64,000 nucleotides of DNA from Kaistella flava (ex Peng et al. 2021) (lineage in GTDB: Bacteria; Bacteroidota; Bacteroidia; Flavobacteriales; Weeksellaceae). The DNA lies in the NCBI RefSeq assembly GCF_015191005.1, contig NZ_CP040442.1, positions 2,294,001 through 2,358,000 on the forward strand, in the 5' to 3' direction. The notes beneath the pieces are model-generated. The model searched no databases and had not been told where the DNA came from. It worked only from the letters and a program-made list of their open reading frames with translations. Numbering within the stretch: the stretch's first letter is position 1; the number at the start of each line of letters is the position of its first letter. The position numbers were made by a program, and so were the translations under genes. Below are positions 8,486-17,018 of the stretch, piece by piece.

Positions 8486-11400
8486 TTAATTTTGATAAAA
8501 TTCGTCTGATTTTTTGGTTTTATTGAAAATCCAGAAGATAATCGGGAAAACCAATAAGGTTAAAACGGTTGCGGTAATTAGTCCTCCAATGATTACCACT
8601 GCTAATGGTTTTTGTGATTCTGATCCAATTCCCGTAGAAAGTGCTGCGGGCAATAATCCCACCGAAGCCATCATCGCAGTCATAACTACTGGACGGGTTC
8701 TTATTTTCACCCCTTCCAAAATTCCGGCCGCCACGTCCATTCCTGATTTTATGTTTTGATGGAATTCTGATAAAAGAAGTACTCCATTTTGAATACAGAT
8801 TCCAAAAAGCGCAATAAACCCAACTCCTGCTGAAATTCCGAAGTTCATTCCCGTGATATGCAATGCGAGAATTCCACCAACTAAAGCAAAAGGAACATTC
8901 GCCAAAACCAAGATCGAATCTTTTAAGTTTCCAAATAAAATAAACAAAAGGAAGAAAATCATCACCAAACTGATCGGCACTACTTCTGCCAAACGCTTGG
9001 TCGCCCGTTCTTGATTTTCAAATTGTCCCGTCCAACCTATTGAATATCCTTGCGGAAGTTTAATCTGACTCACTTTTTTCTGTGCATCAGCAATCGTACT
9101 TCCTAAATCACGATCTCGAATAGAAAACTTCACTCCAATATATCTTTGAATATTATCGCGGTAAATAAACGCCGCACCATCATCTTGATGAATGTCCGCA
9201 ATTTCTTTCAACGGAATTAAAGAACCTTCCTGCGTAGGCACCATCAGCGAAGCCAAATCATTTTCATCTTTTCGGTATTCCTCAGCATAACGAATTCTGA
9301 TATCAAATTTCCGTTCACCATCAAAAAGTTCGGAAGCGGTTTTCCCACCAAAAGCAGTTTCTAAAACAGATTGTGCATCTGCAAGCGAAACGCCGTACTG
9401 CGCCATCTTTTCGCGATTCAAAACTACGCTGAGTTCCGGCTGACCAATATTTTTAATAATCCCAGGCTCTTTAACACCGTCTACATCTTTCAAAATATCA
9501 TTGACCTGTTTGGCATATTTATCTAAAGTATTCAAATTATCACCATAAATCTTCACTCCATTTTCTGCCTTGAAACCAGCAACAGCTTCGGCAACGTTAT
9601 CTGAAATCGGTTGTGAATAATTATAAGTGATTCCCTGATGTTCTTTTAATTTCGTGTCCATCTCTTCGATAAGACCATCCAGTGTAATCTTTCTCTTCCA
9701 CTTTTCTTTTGGCTGAAGACTCACTGCGAACTGCACAAATCCAAAACCATTCGGATCTGTTCCGTCATTACTTCGGCCCGCTTGCGTCAAGACATCGGTG
9801 ACTTCTGGAAAACTTCTCAACGTCTTTTTGAGTTCTTCGGTCGTCTTCAAAGATTCTTTTAAACTGACACTCATCGGCATTTCGGCGGTGACCCAAAGTG
9901 CGCCTTCATTTAAAGGTGGCAAAAATTCTGTTCCTAAAAATCGGGCAGAAAAAAGCGTTATCCCTAAAAAGACTAAAGAAACCAACAAACTCATTTTTTT
10001 ATGTTTAAAGGTATAAGCAAGACCTTTCCCAACAATCCGTTCCCAGAATTCTGCGAAAACATTGCGTTTCTCCCGAATGTTTTTCTTTAATAATAAATGA
10101 GAAAGAACGGGTACCAAAGTCAGCGTAAAGAGCAATGCGCCTAACAAAGCAAATCCCAACGTAAAAGCCAATGGCGCAAACATTTTACCTTCTACCTTTT
10201 GAAACGAAAATATCGGAATAAGAGAGGTAATAATAATTACTTTAGAAAAGAAAATGGCTTTACCTAAACCAATTCCGGTGGTTTTAATCCAACCTCCTTT
10301 TGCCATTTTGTTGAATCGTTCCATACCATATTTTTTGGCTTTATGATCGAGCATGACGAAAATCCCCTCGACCATGACGACGGCGCCATCAATGATAATC
10401 CCAAAATCTACCGCACCTAGTGACAATAAATTCGCACTCATTCCCGCCATCTTTAAACATAGAAAAGCAAACAGCAAAGACAAAGGAATAATAATCGATA
10501 CGATAAAAGTCGTTCGCCAATCTGCCATAAAAAGAAATACAATTACCGTAACGAAAACAATTCCTTCAATCAGGTTATGCATAATAGTTTTCGTGGTGAA
10601 ATCCATTAAATTTTCGCGATTGTAAACCGTAATAATCTTCGTGTCTTTTGGTAAAATCTTATTATTGAGTTCGTCGATTTTTTCTTTAACCAAGTGTAAA
10701 ACCTCAACAGGATTCTCCCCTTTTCGCATCACAATAATTCCAGCAACAACATCACTTTCATCATTAAAACCCGCCTGACCAACTCGCGGCAAAGAACTTT
10801 CATGAACAGACGCGACGTTTTTAATTAAAATAGGATTGCCATGATCATTTTGTATCGTAACGTTTTCGATATCTTGAATTGACTTTAACAAACCAATTCC
10901 ACGAACAACATACGATTGTCCGTTTTTTTCGATAACATCACCACCTACGTTTAAATTCCCTTGATTAACAGCCTCATAAACCTGAGAAGTCGTCAAATTA
11001 TATTGCTCCAACTTTCGCGGATCGATACTTAATTCAAATATTTTCTCCTGACCACCAAAAACATTCACATCAGCGACTCCCGGAATTCCACGTAACGCAC
11101 GATCTACGACCCAAGTTTGTAAAGTCAATAATTCACGCGAATCTTTTTTTGGACTTTCTAAAATGTACCGATAGATTTCGCCGGTTGGTCCGTATGGCGG
11201 CTGAACATCGGGTTCGGCACCTTCCGGAAAATGAACGGTTCGTAATTGGTTATTGATTTGTGTTCTGGCAAAAGCATCATCAACGCCATCATCAAAAATA
11301 ATTTTTATAATGGAAAGCCCAAACATGGTTGTACTTCTGATGCTGGATTTTTTCTGCACAGAACTCATCGACAATTCCACGGGAGTTGTTACAAAACGTT

Positions 11401-11593
11401 CTACTTCTTCCGCACTTCTACCATTCCATTGGGTAATGATGACTATTTGAGTATTGGTAACGTCCGGGAAGGCTTCGATCGGCATATTTTTAAAACTGAC
11501 GTAACCAGAGATCGCCAGAAGCGCAACCCAAATAAAAGTAAAGGCTTTATTCTTGAGTGAAAAAGCAATGATATTTTTTATAAATTTATTCAT
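8486..11593 (-). CDS. Heavy-metal efflux RND permease, CzcA type
   Basis: This is the inner-membrane proton-driven pump of a tripartite metal exporter. At 1035 residues it has the usual length. It shows 12 likely membrane helices in two halves, AFPDVTN in the first periplasmic entry and GTEFLPPLNEGAL in the second. The helix IV motif DFGIIIDGAVVMVE (D396, D402, E409) matches the CzcA group that exports divalent cations (Zn, Co, Cd) rather than the CusA Cu/Ag group. It is last in an operon with a TolC-type channel and an adaptor, starting 63 bases after the adaptor. The metal is an inference from the motif. Confidence 0.93.
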   Translation of the reverse strand: MNKFIKNIIAFSLKNKAFTFIWVALLAISGYVSFKNMPIEAFPDVTNTQIVIITQWNGRSAEEVERFVTTPVELSMSSVQKKSSIRSTTMFGLSIIKIIFDDGVDDAFARTQINNQLRTVHFPEGAEPDVQPPYGPTGEIYRYILESPKKDSRELLTLQTWVVDRALRGIPGVADVNVFGGQEKIFELSIDPRKLEQYNLTTSQVYEAVNQGNLNVGGDVIEKNGQSYVVRGIGLLKSIQDIENVTIQNDHGNPILIKNVASVHESSLPRVGQAGFNDESDVVAGIIVMRKGENPVEVLHLVKEKIDELNNKILPKDTKIITVYNRENLMDFTTKTIMHNLIEGIVFVTVIVFLFMADWRTTFIVSIIIPLSLLFAFLCLKMAGMSANLLSLGAVDFGIIIDGAVVMVEGIFVMLDHKAKKYGMERFNKMAKGGWIKTTGIGLGKAIFFSKVIIITSLIPIFSFQKVEGKMFAPLAFTLGFALLGALLFTLTLVPVLSHLLLKKNIREKRNVFAEFWERIVGKGLAYTFKHKKMSLLVSLVFLGITLFSARFLGTEFLPPLNEGALWVTAEMPMSVSLKESLKTTEELKKTLRSFPEVTDVLTQAGRSNDGTDPNGFGFVQFAVSLQPKEKWKRKITLDGLIEEMDTKLKEHQGITYNYSQPISDNVAEAVAGFKAENGVKIYGDNLNTLDKYAKQVNDILKDVDGVKEPGIIKNIGQPELSVVLNREKMAQYGVSLADAQSVLETAFGGKTASELFDGERKFDIRIRYAEEYRKDENDLASLMVPTQEGSLIPLKEIADIHQDDGAAFIYRDNIQRYIGVKFSIRDRDLGSTIADAQKKVSQIKLPQGYSIGWTGQFENQERATKRLAEVVPISLVMIFFLLFILFGNLKDSILVLANVPFALVGGILALHITGMNFGISAGVGFIALFGICIQNGVLLLSEFHQNIKSGMDVAAGILEGVKIRTRPVVMTAMMASVGLLPAALSTGIGSESQKPLAVVIIGGLITATVLTLLVFPIIFWIFNKTKKSDEFYQN

Positions 11594-11656
11594 GAATTTT
11601 ATATTTGCTAAAAACCAATGAGACTTCGGTTTCTTTTAATTGAAATAGAACTTAAA

Positions 11657-12742
11657 TTATTCGTTTAATGATCTGTAGAATAAGAGTTGATTATTGGTCA
11701 CCACCTTATCGCCTTCTTTAAGTCCATCCGAGATATAAGAAATATTCCCTGTTTGTTTGGCTACTTTTACTTCCTGCACTTTTACATTACTTTGGCTTTT
11801 AAACAAAATCACATAATATCGGTTATCATCAAAAATTAAAGCGTTCGACGGAATAGAAAGGGCGGTCGCATCTTCAGTTTTAAATACTTTAATCGTCGCT
11901 TTACTTTCAGGAATGAGTTCACCATTCGCATTTTCTAAAACCACTCTTGCCTGCATCGAATTGGTTTCAGGATCGATGATTTTAAAGATCTTATCAATTT
12001 TTCCGTGGAATATTTTATCAGGCGCAGTTAAGGTGGAAACTTCCGCTTTCATCCCCAAAGAAATTTTATGAATATCGCTTTGGTTAATATTCAGAATCGC
12101 CCAAACATTGGTCGTATTGGCAACATCGAAAATATTATCAGTCCGATCGCTCCTGAGTTGCATGTCTTTATTAATGTTTTTCTCAACAATATATCCACTG
12201 ATTGGCGAAATCACCGAGTAAATATTTCCTTTACCCATATTGTAAACCTGATTCACCGCTTGCGATCTTCGAAGTTCATCTTCCGCTTTTTGAACCTGGC
12301 TTTTCGCTTCCAAGACTTCTCGTTCTGTGCTTAATTTGCCATTGTACATATCTTGCGCAACCCGAAGGTTTTTCTGCGCAACTACCAAATCTGTTTTGGC
12401 ATCACTCAAATCTTTTTGATAACCGGCAACTTCAGTACTTCTAATCGTGGCAAGCACTTGACCTTTTCTCACGTAATCGCCCAGTTCCGCATTGATGGAA
12501 ACAACATTACCTCCAACGAGTGGAAAGATATCGATGTACTGATTTTTATCGGCTGCGATTTTTCCAAAAAAACTTATTTCATCTTTAATGTATTCGTTTT
12601 GAACATCTACTACGGTGGTTGATTTCATCATTAAATTACTAATAACAAAGCCTTTTGCTGCTTCTATATCTTTTTTATCATCCTCTTTTTTACAGTTTAT
12701 TAAAGTAAAAAGGGCAAGTAAAATGATTAAATTTTTCTTCAT
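11657..12742 (-). CDS. Efflux RND periplasmic adaptor (HlyD/CzcB type), lipoprotein
   Basis: Membrane-fusion protein linking the RND pump to the outer-membrane channel. The N-terminus has a lipobox (LFTLINCKK, Cys17), so it is probably lipid-anchored. Residues about 70-110 form the first half of a lipoyl-like domain (GGNVVSINAELGDYVRKGQV), about 115-165 a coiled-coil hairpin, and about 175-200 the second lipoyl half (ISPISGYIVEKNINKDMQLR), followed by beta-barrel and membrane-proximal domains. No His-rich metal-binding tail is visible. It starts 2 bases after the TolC-like gene stops. Confidence 0.92.
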   Translation of the reverse strand: MKKNLIILLALFTLINCKKEDDKKDIEAAKGFVISNLMMKSTTVVDVQNEYIKDEISFFGKIAADKNQYIDIFPLVGGNVVSINAELGDYVRKGQVLATIRSTEVAGYQKDLSDAKTDLVVAQKNLRVAQDMYNGKLSTEREVLEAKSQVQKAEDELRRSQAVNQVYNMGKGNIYSVISPISGYIVEKNINKDMQLRSDRTDNIFDVANTTNVWAILNINQSDIHKISLGMKAEVSTLTAPDKIFHGKIDKIFKIIDPETNSMQARVVLENANGELIPESKATIKVFKTEDATALSIPSNALIFDDNRYYVILFKSQSNVKVQEVKVAKQTGNISYISDGLKEGDKVVTNNQLLFYRSLNE

Positions 12743-12744
12743 GG

Positions 12745-13986
12745 TTAATTGAAAATAGGAGTTTGTATAAGTTGGTTTAATTGTTCAGCCGAGATCACGA
12801 CCTGCTTTTTGATTTCGTCGATTTGCAAAACGGTTTCTTTGTAACTGGTCGTAAAATCTGTGAAATCGATGAGACTGATATTTCCTTTTCTGAAATTATC
12901 CTGCATTCCTTTATAAACTGCATTCAAATTATTAAGGTCAGTTTGCTCAATACCGAAATATTGATCATAATTATTCTGCCAGTTTTGATAAGCCGCTGTA
13001 ATCTTATTTTCCAGTTCTTGCTTTTGGTAGTCGGTATTTTTCTGACTTTGTTCGATTAAAATCTGGGCTTTCTGAACATTTCCTTGATTTTGCTTCCATA
13101 AAGGAATCGGAATTCCGACGGTGAAATTAATTTCATTGTGAAAAATCCCACTATTTTGATTCCATTGTAGTCCGCCAGTAACATCGGGCGTATTTAATGA
13201 TTTTTGCCATTTGTAATAGGACTTGCTATTTTCAATGGATTTTAAAGTGTACAAATAATCGGCATTATGTTCTAAGCCGATCTTTTTTAATTCATCTAAA
13301 GAAATTAGAGGTTGATTTTTAATCAGTAACTGAACTTCATCTTCCGACATTTCAGGAATAATAGTATCGCTGATGCCGGTTAAAGTGTGGAGATTTTGTA
13401 GTTCAGTAAAAATAGAATTTCTAATTTGTAATTTCTCATTATTAAGATCCAAAACCATTGACTGTAATCTTACTTGATCTTTGAGCGCGATGTTTCCTTT
13501 TGCTGTTTGAACTTTATAGGCTTTGACCAAATCAGTTAAAAAACTCAACTGACTGTCGATATTTTCTAATTTTTTTTGATCAAAATAAATGGAATAAAAA
13601 CTTTCCCGCAGTTGCGATTTAAGTTCAAATAACAATTGATTAAACTGAAGTTGGGATAACTCCTTATTGGATTTTGCAAACTCTACCTCATTTTTTCTTT
13701 TTCCGCCCAAAAGGAAAAGTTGCTGAACTGCTAAACTTTTACTCGGTCCAAGATTAAGAAAGGTGTTGTTTTCAGGATTAAAAATATTTGCTTCAAAAGA
13801 GGCTTGCGGAAGTTCCCAGATTTTCGCCTGAACAATATCTGCATCGGCTGCCGAAATATTGTATTGTTGGGCGATGAGTTGTAAATTGTTTTTAACAAAA
13901 GATTGCTCTGCTTGCTGAAGGCTGATTTTTTGCTGTGAAAAAGCCCAGGAAGAAACCAGCAAAGCGATCAAGATTATTTTATTCAT
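12745..13986 (-). CDS. TolC-family outer-membrane efflux channel (CzcC type)
   Basis: Outer-membrane duct of the tripartite exporter. I chose the ATG at 13986 because it gives a clean signal peptide (MNKIILIALLVSSWAFSQQ) and a 413-residue protein. An upstream ATG at 14010 would only add eight residues ahead of it. The rest is mostly long amphipathic helices in two repeats, as expected for the family. It is first in the efflux operon. Two direct repeats that may be regulator-binding sites lie 34-68 bases upstream. Confidence 0.92.
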   Translation of the reverse strand: MNKIILIALLVSSWAFSQQKISLQQAEQSFVKNNLQLIAQQYNISAADADIVQAKIWELPQASFEANIFNPENNTFLNLGPSKSLAVQQLFLLGGKRKNEVEFAKSNKELSQLQFNQLLFELKSQLRESFYSIYFDQKKLENIDSQLSFLTDLVKAYKVQTAKGNIALKDQVRLQSMVLDLNNEKLQIRNSIFTELQNLHTLTGISDTIIPEMSEDEVQLLIKNQPLISLDELKKIGLEHNADYLYTLKSIENSKSYYKWQKSLNTPDVTGGLQWNQNSGIFHNEINFTVGIPIPLWKQNQGNVQKAQILIEQSQKNTDYQKQELENKITAAYQNWQNNYDQYFGIEQTDLNNLNAVYKGMQDNFRKGNISLIDFTDFTTSYKETVLQIDEIKKQVVISAEQLNQLIQTPIFN

Positions 13987-14019
13987 ATTAGTCCTTTTTA
14001 AGAAGGGCAAAAATGAAGA

Positions 14020-14054
14020 GTTAACCTTAAAAGAAACTTAAGTTAACCTTAAAA
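14020..14054 (-). promoter_or_regulatory. Direct-repeat operator candidate upstream of the efflux operon
   Basis: The minus-strand sequence TTTTAAGGTTAAC occurs twice, at 14042-14054 and 14020-14032, exactly 22 bases (about two helical turns) apart. Direct repeats at this spacing upstream of a target are typical sites for OmpR/CusR-type response regulators. Such a regulator is encoded just upstream, at 15608-16288. Confidence 0.55.
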
Positions 14055-14239
14055 AAAACTTAAAAAGCAAATCATCAATCTTTAAACCGCAAAAGAGACA
14101 AAAGGTAAATGGAAAAAGGATTTCAAAAGAATGCAAAAAAAAGGATGACCATTATAGCATTCACCTTTTACATACTTTTGAATAACTTAATGCTTCAAAA
14201 CTTTTGTAAATCTTTTGCTGTAAAAAAAAACTTAAAAAG

Positions 14240-15607
14240 TTACAATGGAAAGTTAATCATGAAAATATTTTGGTTGGGTGAGGCACTTTGATAAGTGATC
14301 GTCGCTTTGTGATATTCCAGAATTCGTTTTACAATTTTTAATCCTAAACCAGAACCGGAAGTTTTTTGTGAATTGCTTCCTCTCATAAATGGATCGAACA
14401 AACGCTTTTGTTCTTCTGCAGAAATAGTGCTGCCAAAACTCAGAACATTTACAGTTAAAGAATGAAGAGATTCCTCAATCGTTACATTGACGAAATCGTT
14501 GTCTGTATAAATCGCAGCATTTTTAAACAAATTAATAAATACAATTTCCAATAAAGATTTCACTCCTTGAATAGTAAGTTGAGAACTTTCTATACTGTGG
14601 TCAGAAATTTGAAAATCCATTTTCAGCTTCGGGAAGTTTTTCTCTACTTTTTGGTAAGCATCAAAAATGACTTCATCAATTCTAACTTCTTCATAAATGG
14701 TCTGAATATTTTCTTTGTCAAATTTCGTCAAAACCAAAAGCGAATTCGTAAGATCAGACAGCTGAAAAACCTCTTTTGAAATCTGAGTCAATACCGCTAA
14801 AGTTTTGGGCGAATGTTGTTCTGCCTTTTTTAAATTTTCTAATTGAAAAGCCATTCTCGTTAAAGGCGTACGGATTTCGTGAGAAGCACTAGCAGTAAAA
14901 TCTTTCTGAGATTGAAATACATCATTCAAACGAACAATCATTGTATTAAAAGATTGTGCTAAAACACCAATTTCATCGTTGGAAGCTTTCACAGGAATCT
15001 GATTAGTGAGTTTATGTGCCGTAACTTCTGAAATCTCTTTCTTCAGTTTTTCTAAAGGTTCCAAAAATCTACCGATAATATAATAACAGAAAAACCAAAT
15101 AAGCGCAATACTCAAGAGATAAGAAAAAACCAAAAGATATTTAAGATAAGCCAATTTTGACTGACCAGATGTATCTATCGCGCTGGTAATGATATAGTAA
15201 TTTTTACCATGAATCCTTCGTAAAGCTGCATAAGTTTCGGGATCTGTATTTTCAGTATAAACAGTCTTTTCGCGGTCTAATCTTGCAAGCAATCCATTTT
15301 CCCAACTTACATTTTGATCTTTGAGCGTGCTGTAAAGCAATTGTTTTCGAGCATCAAAAATGATAATGTTTTCATCGAACAGAATATTATCTGCATTCTC
15401 ACTAAAAACGATAGGACCTTGTTCTTTAAAGCCGTCCGATTGTGAAATAAAATTGGTCGTAAAATCTAGCCTCTTTACAAATCGTTCTTTAAATTCTTCC
15501 CGTCGAAACGAATTAAACGATACATAAATAGTTGTCATTACAATACCAAAAAGCAATGAAAACGCAATGCTGAGATTCAAGGCGATCTTACGCTTCAGAG
15601 ATCTCAT
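14240..15607 (-). CDS. Sensor histidine kinase of an OmpR-type two-component system
   Basis: Membrane-bound sensor that autophosphorylates and passes phosphate to the adjacent regulator. Of 455 residues, helix 1 is at about 10-30, a periplasmic sensor loop at about 31-155, helix 2 at about 156-180, HAMP at about 181-235 and the phosphoacceptor motif SHEIRTPL with His243. The N box (FINLFKNAA), F box (LFDPFMRG) and G box (GSGLGLKIVK) follow. Its start codon directly abuts the stop of the response-regulator gene, so they are co-transcribed. The neighbouring efflux genes suggest it senses periplasmic metal. Confidence 0.94.
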   Translation of the reverse strand: MRSLKRKIALNLSIAFSLLFGIVMTTIYVSFNSFRREEFKERFVKRLDFTTNFISQSDGFKEQGPIVFSENADNILFDENIIIFDARKQLLYSTLKDQNVSWENGLLARLDREKTVYTENTDPETYAALRRIHGKNYYIITSAIDTSGQSKLAYLKYLLVFSYLLSIALIWFFCYYIIGRFLEPLEKLKKEISEVTAHKLTNQIPVKASNDEIGVLAQSFNTMIVRLNDVFQSQKDFTASASHEIRTPLTRMAFQLENLKKAEQHSPKTLAVLTQISKEVFQLSDLTNSLLVLTKFDKENIQTIYEEVRIDEVIFDAYQKVEKNFPKLKMDFQISDHSIESSQLTIQGVKSLLEIVFINLFKNAAIYTDNDFVNVTIEESLHSLTVNVLSFGSTISAEEQKRLFDPFMRGSNSQKTSGSGLGLKIVKRILEYHKATITYQSASPNQNIFMINFPL

Positions 15608-16288
15608 TTATAAGGCATTTAAATAATAACCATAGCCTGAACGGGTATGAATGAGTTTAACATCGAAATCCTTATCAATTTTCTTTCTTAAAAAATTGAT
15701 GTAAACTTCAACGGTATTGGTATTGGTATTAAAATTCTGTTCCCACACGTGTTCTGTTATTTGCATTTTAGAAACTGTTCTACCTTGTGCTTCTGCCAGA
15801 AAAACCAACAATTGAAATTCCTTTACCGTCAAGGCAATTTCCTGTCCACCGCGAAAAACTTTCTGATCGGTTTTGTTAATAGTAAGATCTTCTATCGAAA
15901 AAATTTCGTCAACGATTTTATCCTGGGTATTATTTCTTCTCACTAAAGATTGAATTCTCATCAATAATTCTTCAAACTGGAAAGGCTTCACCAGATAATC
16001 ATCAGCCAGTCGATTAAACGCATCTTTCTTATCGGATAAGTCACCGTAAGCAGAAATCATAATGATTGGCGTGTTTTGATCCTCTTCCCGTATTTTCTCA
16101 CAGACTTCCAAGCCGTTTATTTTAGGCACATTGATATCGAGCAAATAAATATCGTAGGAATTTTGTTGAACTTCCTGTAAAAAGAGATCACCGTCGTAGA
16201 CTTTTTTCACCTCAAAGTCACTGGTCTCTAAAAAAGCAGCCAGTTCGGTGGAGAGAATAAGATCATCTTCTAACAAAAGGATTTTCAT
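15608..16288 (-). CDS. OmpR/PhoB-family response regulator
   Basis: DNA-binding regulator of 226 residues. The receiver domain (1-118) has the acidic pocket LLEDD, phosphoacceptor Asp51 in LLDINVPKING and Lys101 in LVKPFQ. The C-terminal winged helix (about 128-224) ends HTRSGYGYYL. It is first in the two-gene system with the histidine kinase. The likely target is the efflux operon just downstream, where paired direct repeats are found. Confidence 0.95.
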   Translation of the reverse strand: MKILLLEDDLILSTELAAFLETSDFEVKKVYDGDLFLQEVQQNSYDIYLLDINVPKINGLEVCEKIREEDQNTPIIMISAYGDLSDKKDAFNRLADDYLVKPFQFEELLMRIQSLVRRNNTQDKIVDEIFSIEDLTINKTDQKVFRGGQEIALTVKEFQLLVFLAEAQGRTVSKMQITEHVWEQNFNTNTNTVEVYINFLRKKIDKDFDVKLIHTRSGYGYYLNAL

Positions 16289-16328
16289 AATAAGGATTGA
16301 AAAGTAAATTTAGTGAAATTTAAGCATA

Positions 16329-16356
16329 AAAAAATCTCTCTTAAAAAAGAGAGATT
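16329..16356 (-). terminator. Intrinsic terminator of the tRNA cluster
   Basis: On the minus strand AATCTCTCTT pairs with AAGAGAGATT around a short T-rich loop and runs into T7. It lies directly after tRNA-Thr(GGT), ending the tRNA operon before the response regulator gene. Confidence 0.85.
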
Positions 16357-16363
16357 AAAATAG

Positions 16364-16435
16364 AGCCAACTATGAGATTTGAACTCACGACCTCTTCCTT
16401 ACCAAGGAAGCACTCTACCCCTGAGCTAAGTCGGC
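16364..16435 (-). tRNA. tRNA-Thr (anticodon GGT)
   Basis: Cloverleaf on the minus strand: acceptor GCCGACT with AGTTGGC, D arm TAGCTCAGGGGTAGAG, anticodon loop TTGGTAA with GGT, T arm with GAGTTCAAATCTC. Fourth and last of the Thr-Tyr-Gly-Thr cluster. Confidence 0.95.
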
Positions 16436-16446
16436 AAAAAGACTAA

Positions 16447-16484
16447 AAAAAAATCACAAGCCGCTGTATTGGTTGTGATTTTTT
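16447..16484 (-). terminator. Terminator-like hairpin between tRNA-Gly and tRNA-Thr
   Basis: On the minus strand AAATCACAA pairs with TTGTGATTT around a 13-base loop and is followed by a T run. It looks like an intrinsic terminator placed inside the tRNA operon, or a processing structure. If it works, tRNA-Thr(GGT) would be made at a lower level than the first three tRNAs. Confidence 0.5.
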
Positions 16485-16486
16485 AG

Positions 16487-16559
16487 AGCGGAAGACGAGG
16501 GTCGAACTCGCGACATTCAGCTTGGAAGGCTGACGCTCTACCAACTGAGCTACTTCCGC
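16487..16559 (-). tRNA. tRNA-Gly (anticodon TCC)
   Basis: Cloverleaf on the minus strand: acceptor GCGGAAG with CTTCCGC, D arm TAGCTCAGTTGGTAGAG, anticodon loop CTTCCAA with TCC, T arm with GAGTTCGACCCTC. Third tRNA of the cluster. Confidence 0.95.
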
Positions 16560-16645
16560 ATTTTTGTTTCCAAAAACTGTTGGTAAACGGTTTGCAAATC
16601 TACAATTAAATTTACAATCTCGCAAGAAAAAATTAGAAAAAAATG

Positions 16646-16728
16646 TGGGGAGAGTAGGATTCGAACCTACGAAGTCGTAAGACAGCAGAGTTACAGTCTG
16701 ATCCATTTGGCCACTCTGGAACCTCCCC
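16646..16728 (-). tRNA. tRNA-Tyr (anticodon GTA)
   Basis: Long class-II tRNA of about 83 nt on the minus strand: acceptor GGGGAGG with TCTCCCC, anticodon GTA in CTGTAAC, an extended variable arm typical of bacterial tRNA-Tyr, and T arm TAGGTTCGAATCCTA. Second tRNA of the cluster. Confidence 0.95.
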
Positions 16729-16748
16729 AATTTTTATTTTTTCCTATG

Positions 16749-16822
16749 AGCCTCCAGAGGGACTCGAACCCACGACCTGCTGATTACAAATCAGCTGCTC
16801 TAGCCAGCTGAGCTACGGAGGC
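16749..16822 (-). tRNA. tRNA-Thr (anticodon TGT)
   Basis: Cloverleaf on the minus strand: acceptor GCCTCCG with TGGAGGC, D arm TAGCTCAGCTGGCTAGAG, anticodon loop TTTGTAA with TGT, T arm with GGGTTCGAGTCCC. First of the Thr-Tyr-Gly-Thr cluster, a gene order also found ahead of tufB in E. coli. Confidence 0.95.
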
Positions 16823-16859
16823 AAAATTTTAAAGAACTACTTATCTGTTTTTGCGAGTG

Positions 16860-16890
16860 CAAATATAGTGATTTATTTTAGACCTACAAG
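16860..16890 (-). promoter_or_regulatory. Proximal promoter of the tRNA cluster
   Basis: The minus-strand -7 element TATATTTG (16860-16867) is preceded by CTTG (16887-16890) at the optimal 19-base spacing. It lies 38 bases ahead of the first tRNA. Confidence 0.65.
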
Positions 16891-16957
16891 CTTTTTTTAG
16901 CTTTTCTTAAAAAAAAATTTGTAGAAATAAAGAACTATTTATCTGTTTTTGCGAGTG

Positions 16958-16990
16958 CAAATATAACATAGTTTATTTTAAATCTACAAA
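16958..16990 (-). promoter_or_regulatory. Distal promoter of the tRNA cluster
   Basis: The minus-strand TATATTTG (16958-16965) with an upstream TTTG (16987-16990, 21-base spacing) is the second copy created by the 93-base duplication. Confidence 0.55.
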
Positions 16991-17018
16991 TTTTTTAAGG
17001 CTTTTTTTAAAAAAATTT

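Larger units (their letters stand above)
16831..17018 (-). repeat. Tandem duplication of the tRNA-operon promoter region
   Basis: Two imperfect copies of about 93 bases (16831-16925 and 16930-17018) share AAAGAACTAYTTATCTG, TTTTTGCGAGTGCAAATATA and a TTTATTTTA/TACAA tail. Each copy carries one promoter-like TATATTTG on the minus strand, so the tRNA cluster appears to have two nearly identical promoters in series between hpf and tRNA-Thr. Confidence 0.8.

Noticed and set aside
14109..14291. Plus-strand 60-codon frame between the efflux operon and the kinase gene
   Set aside because: It overlaps the kinase 3' end and a Lys-rich AT tract; no start context or protein character.
16443..16730. Minus-strand 95-codon frame across the tRNA cluster
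   Set aside because: It overlaps tRNA-Gly and tRNA-Tyr completely; the apparent protein is translated tRNA sequence.
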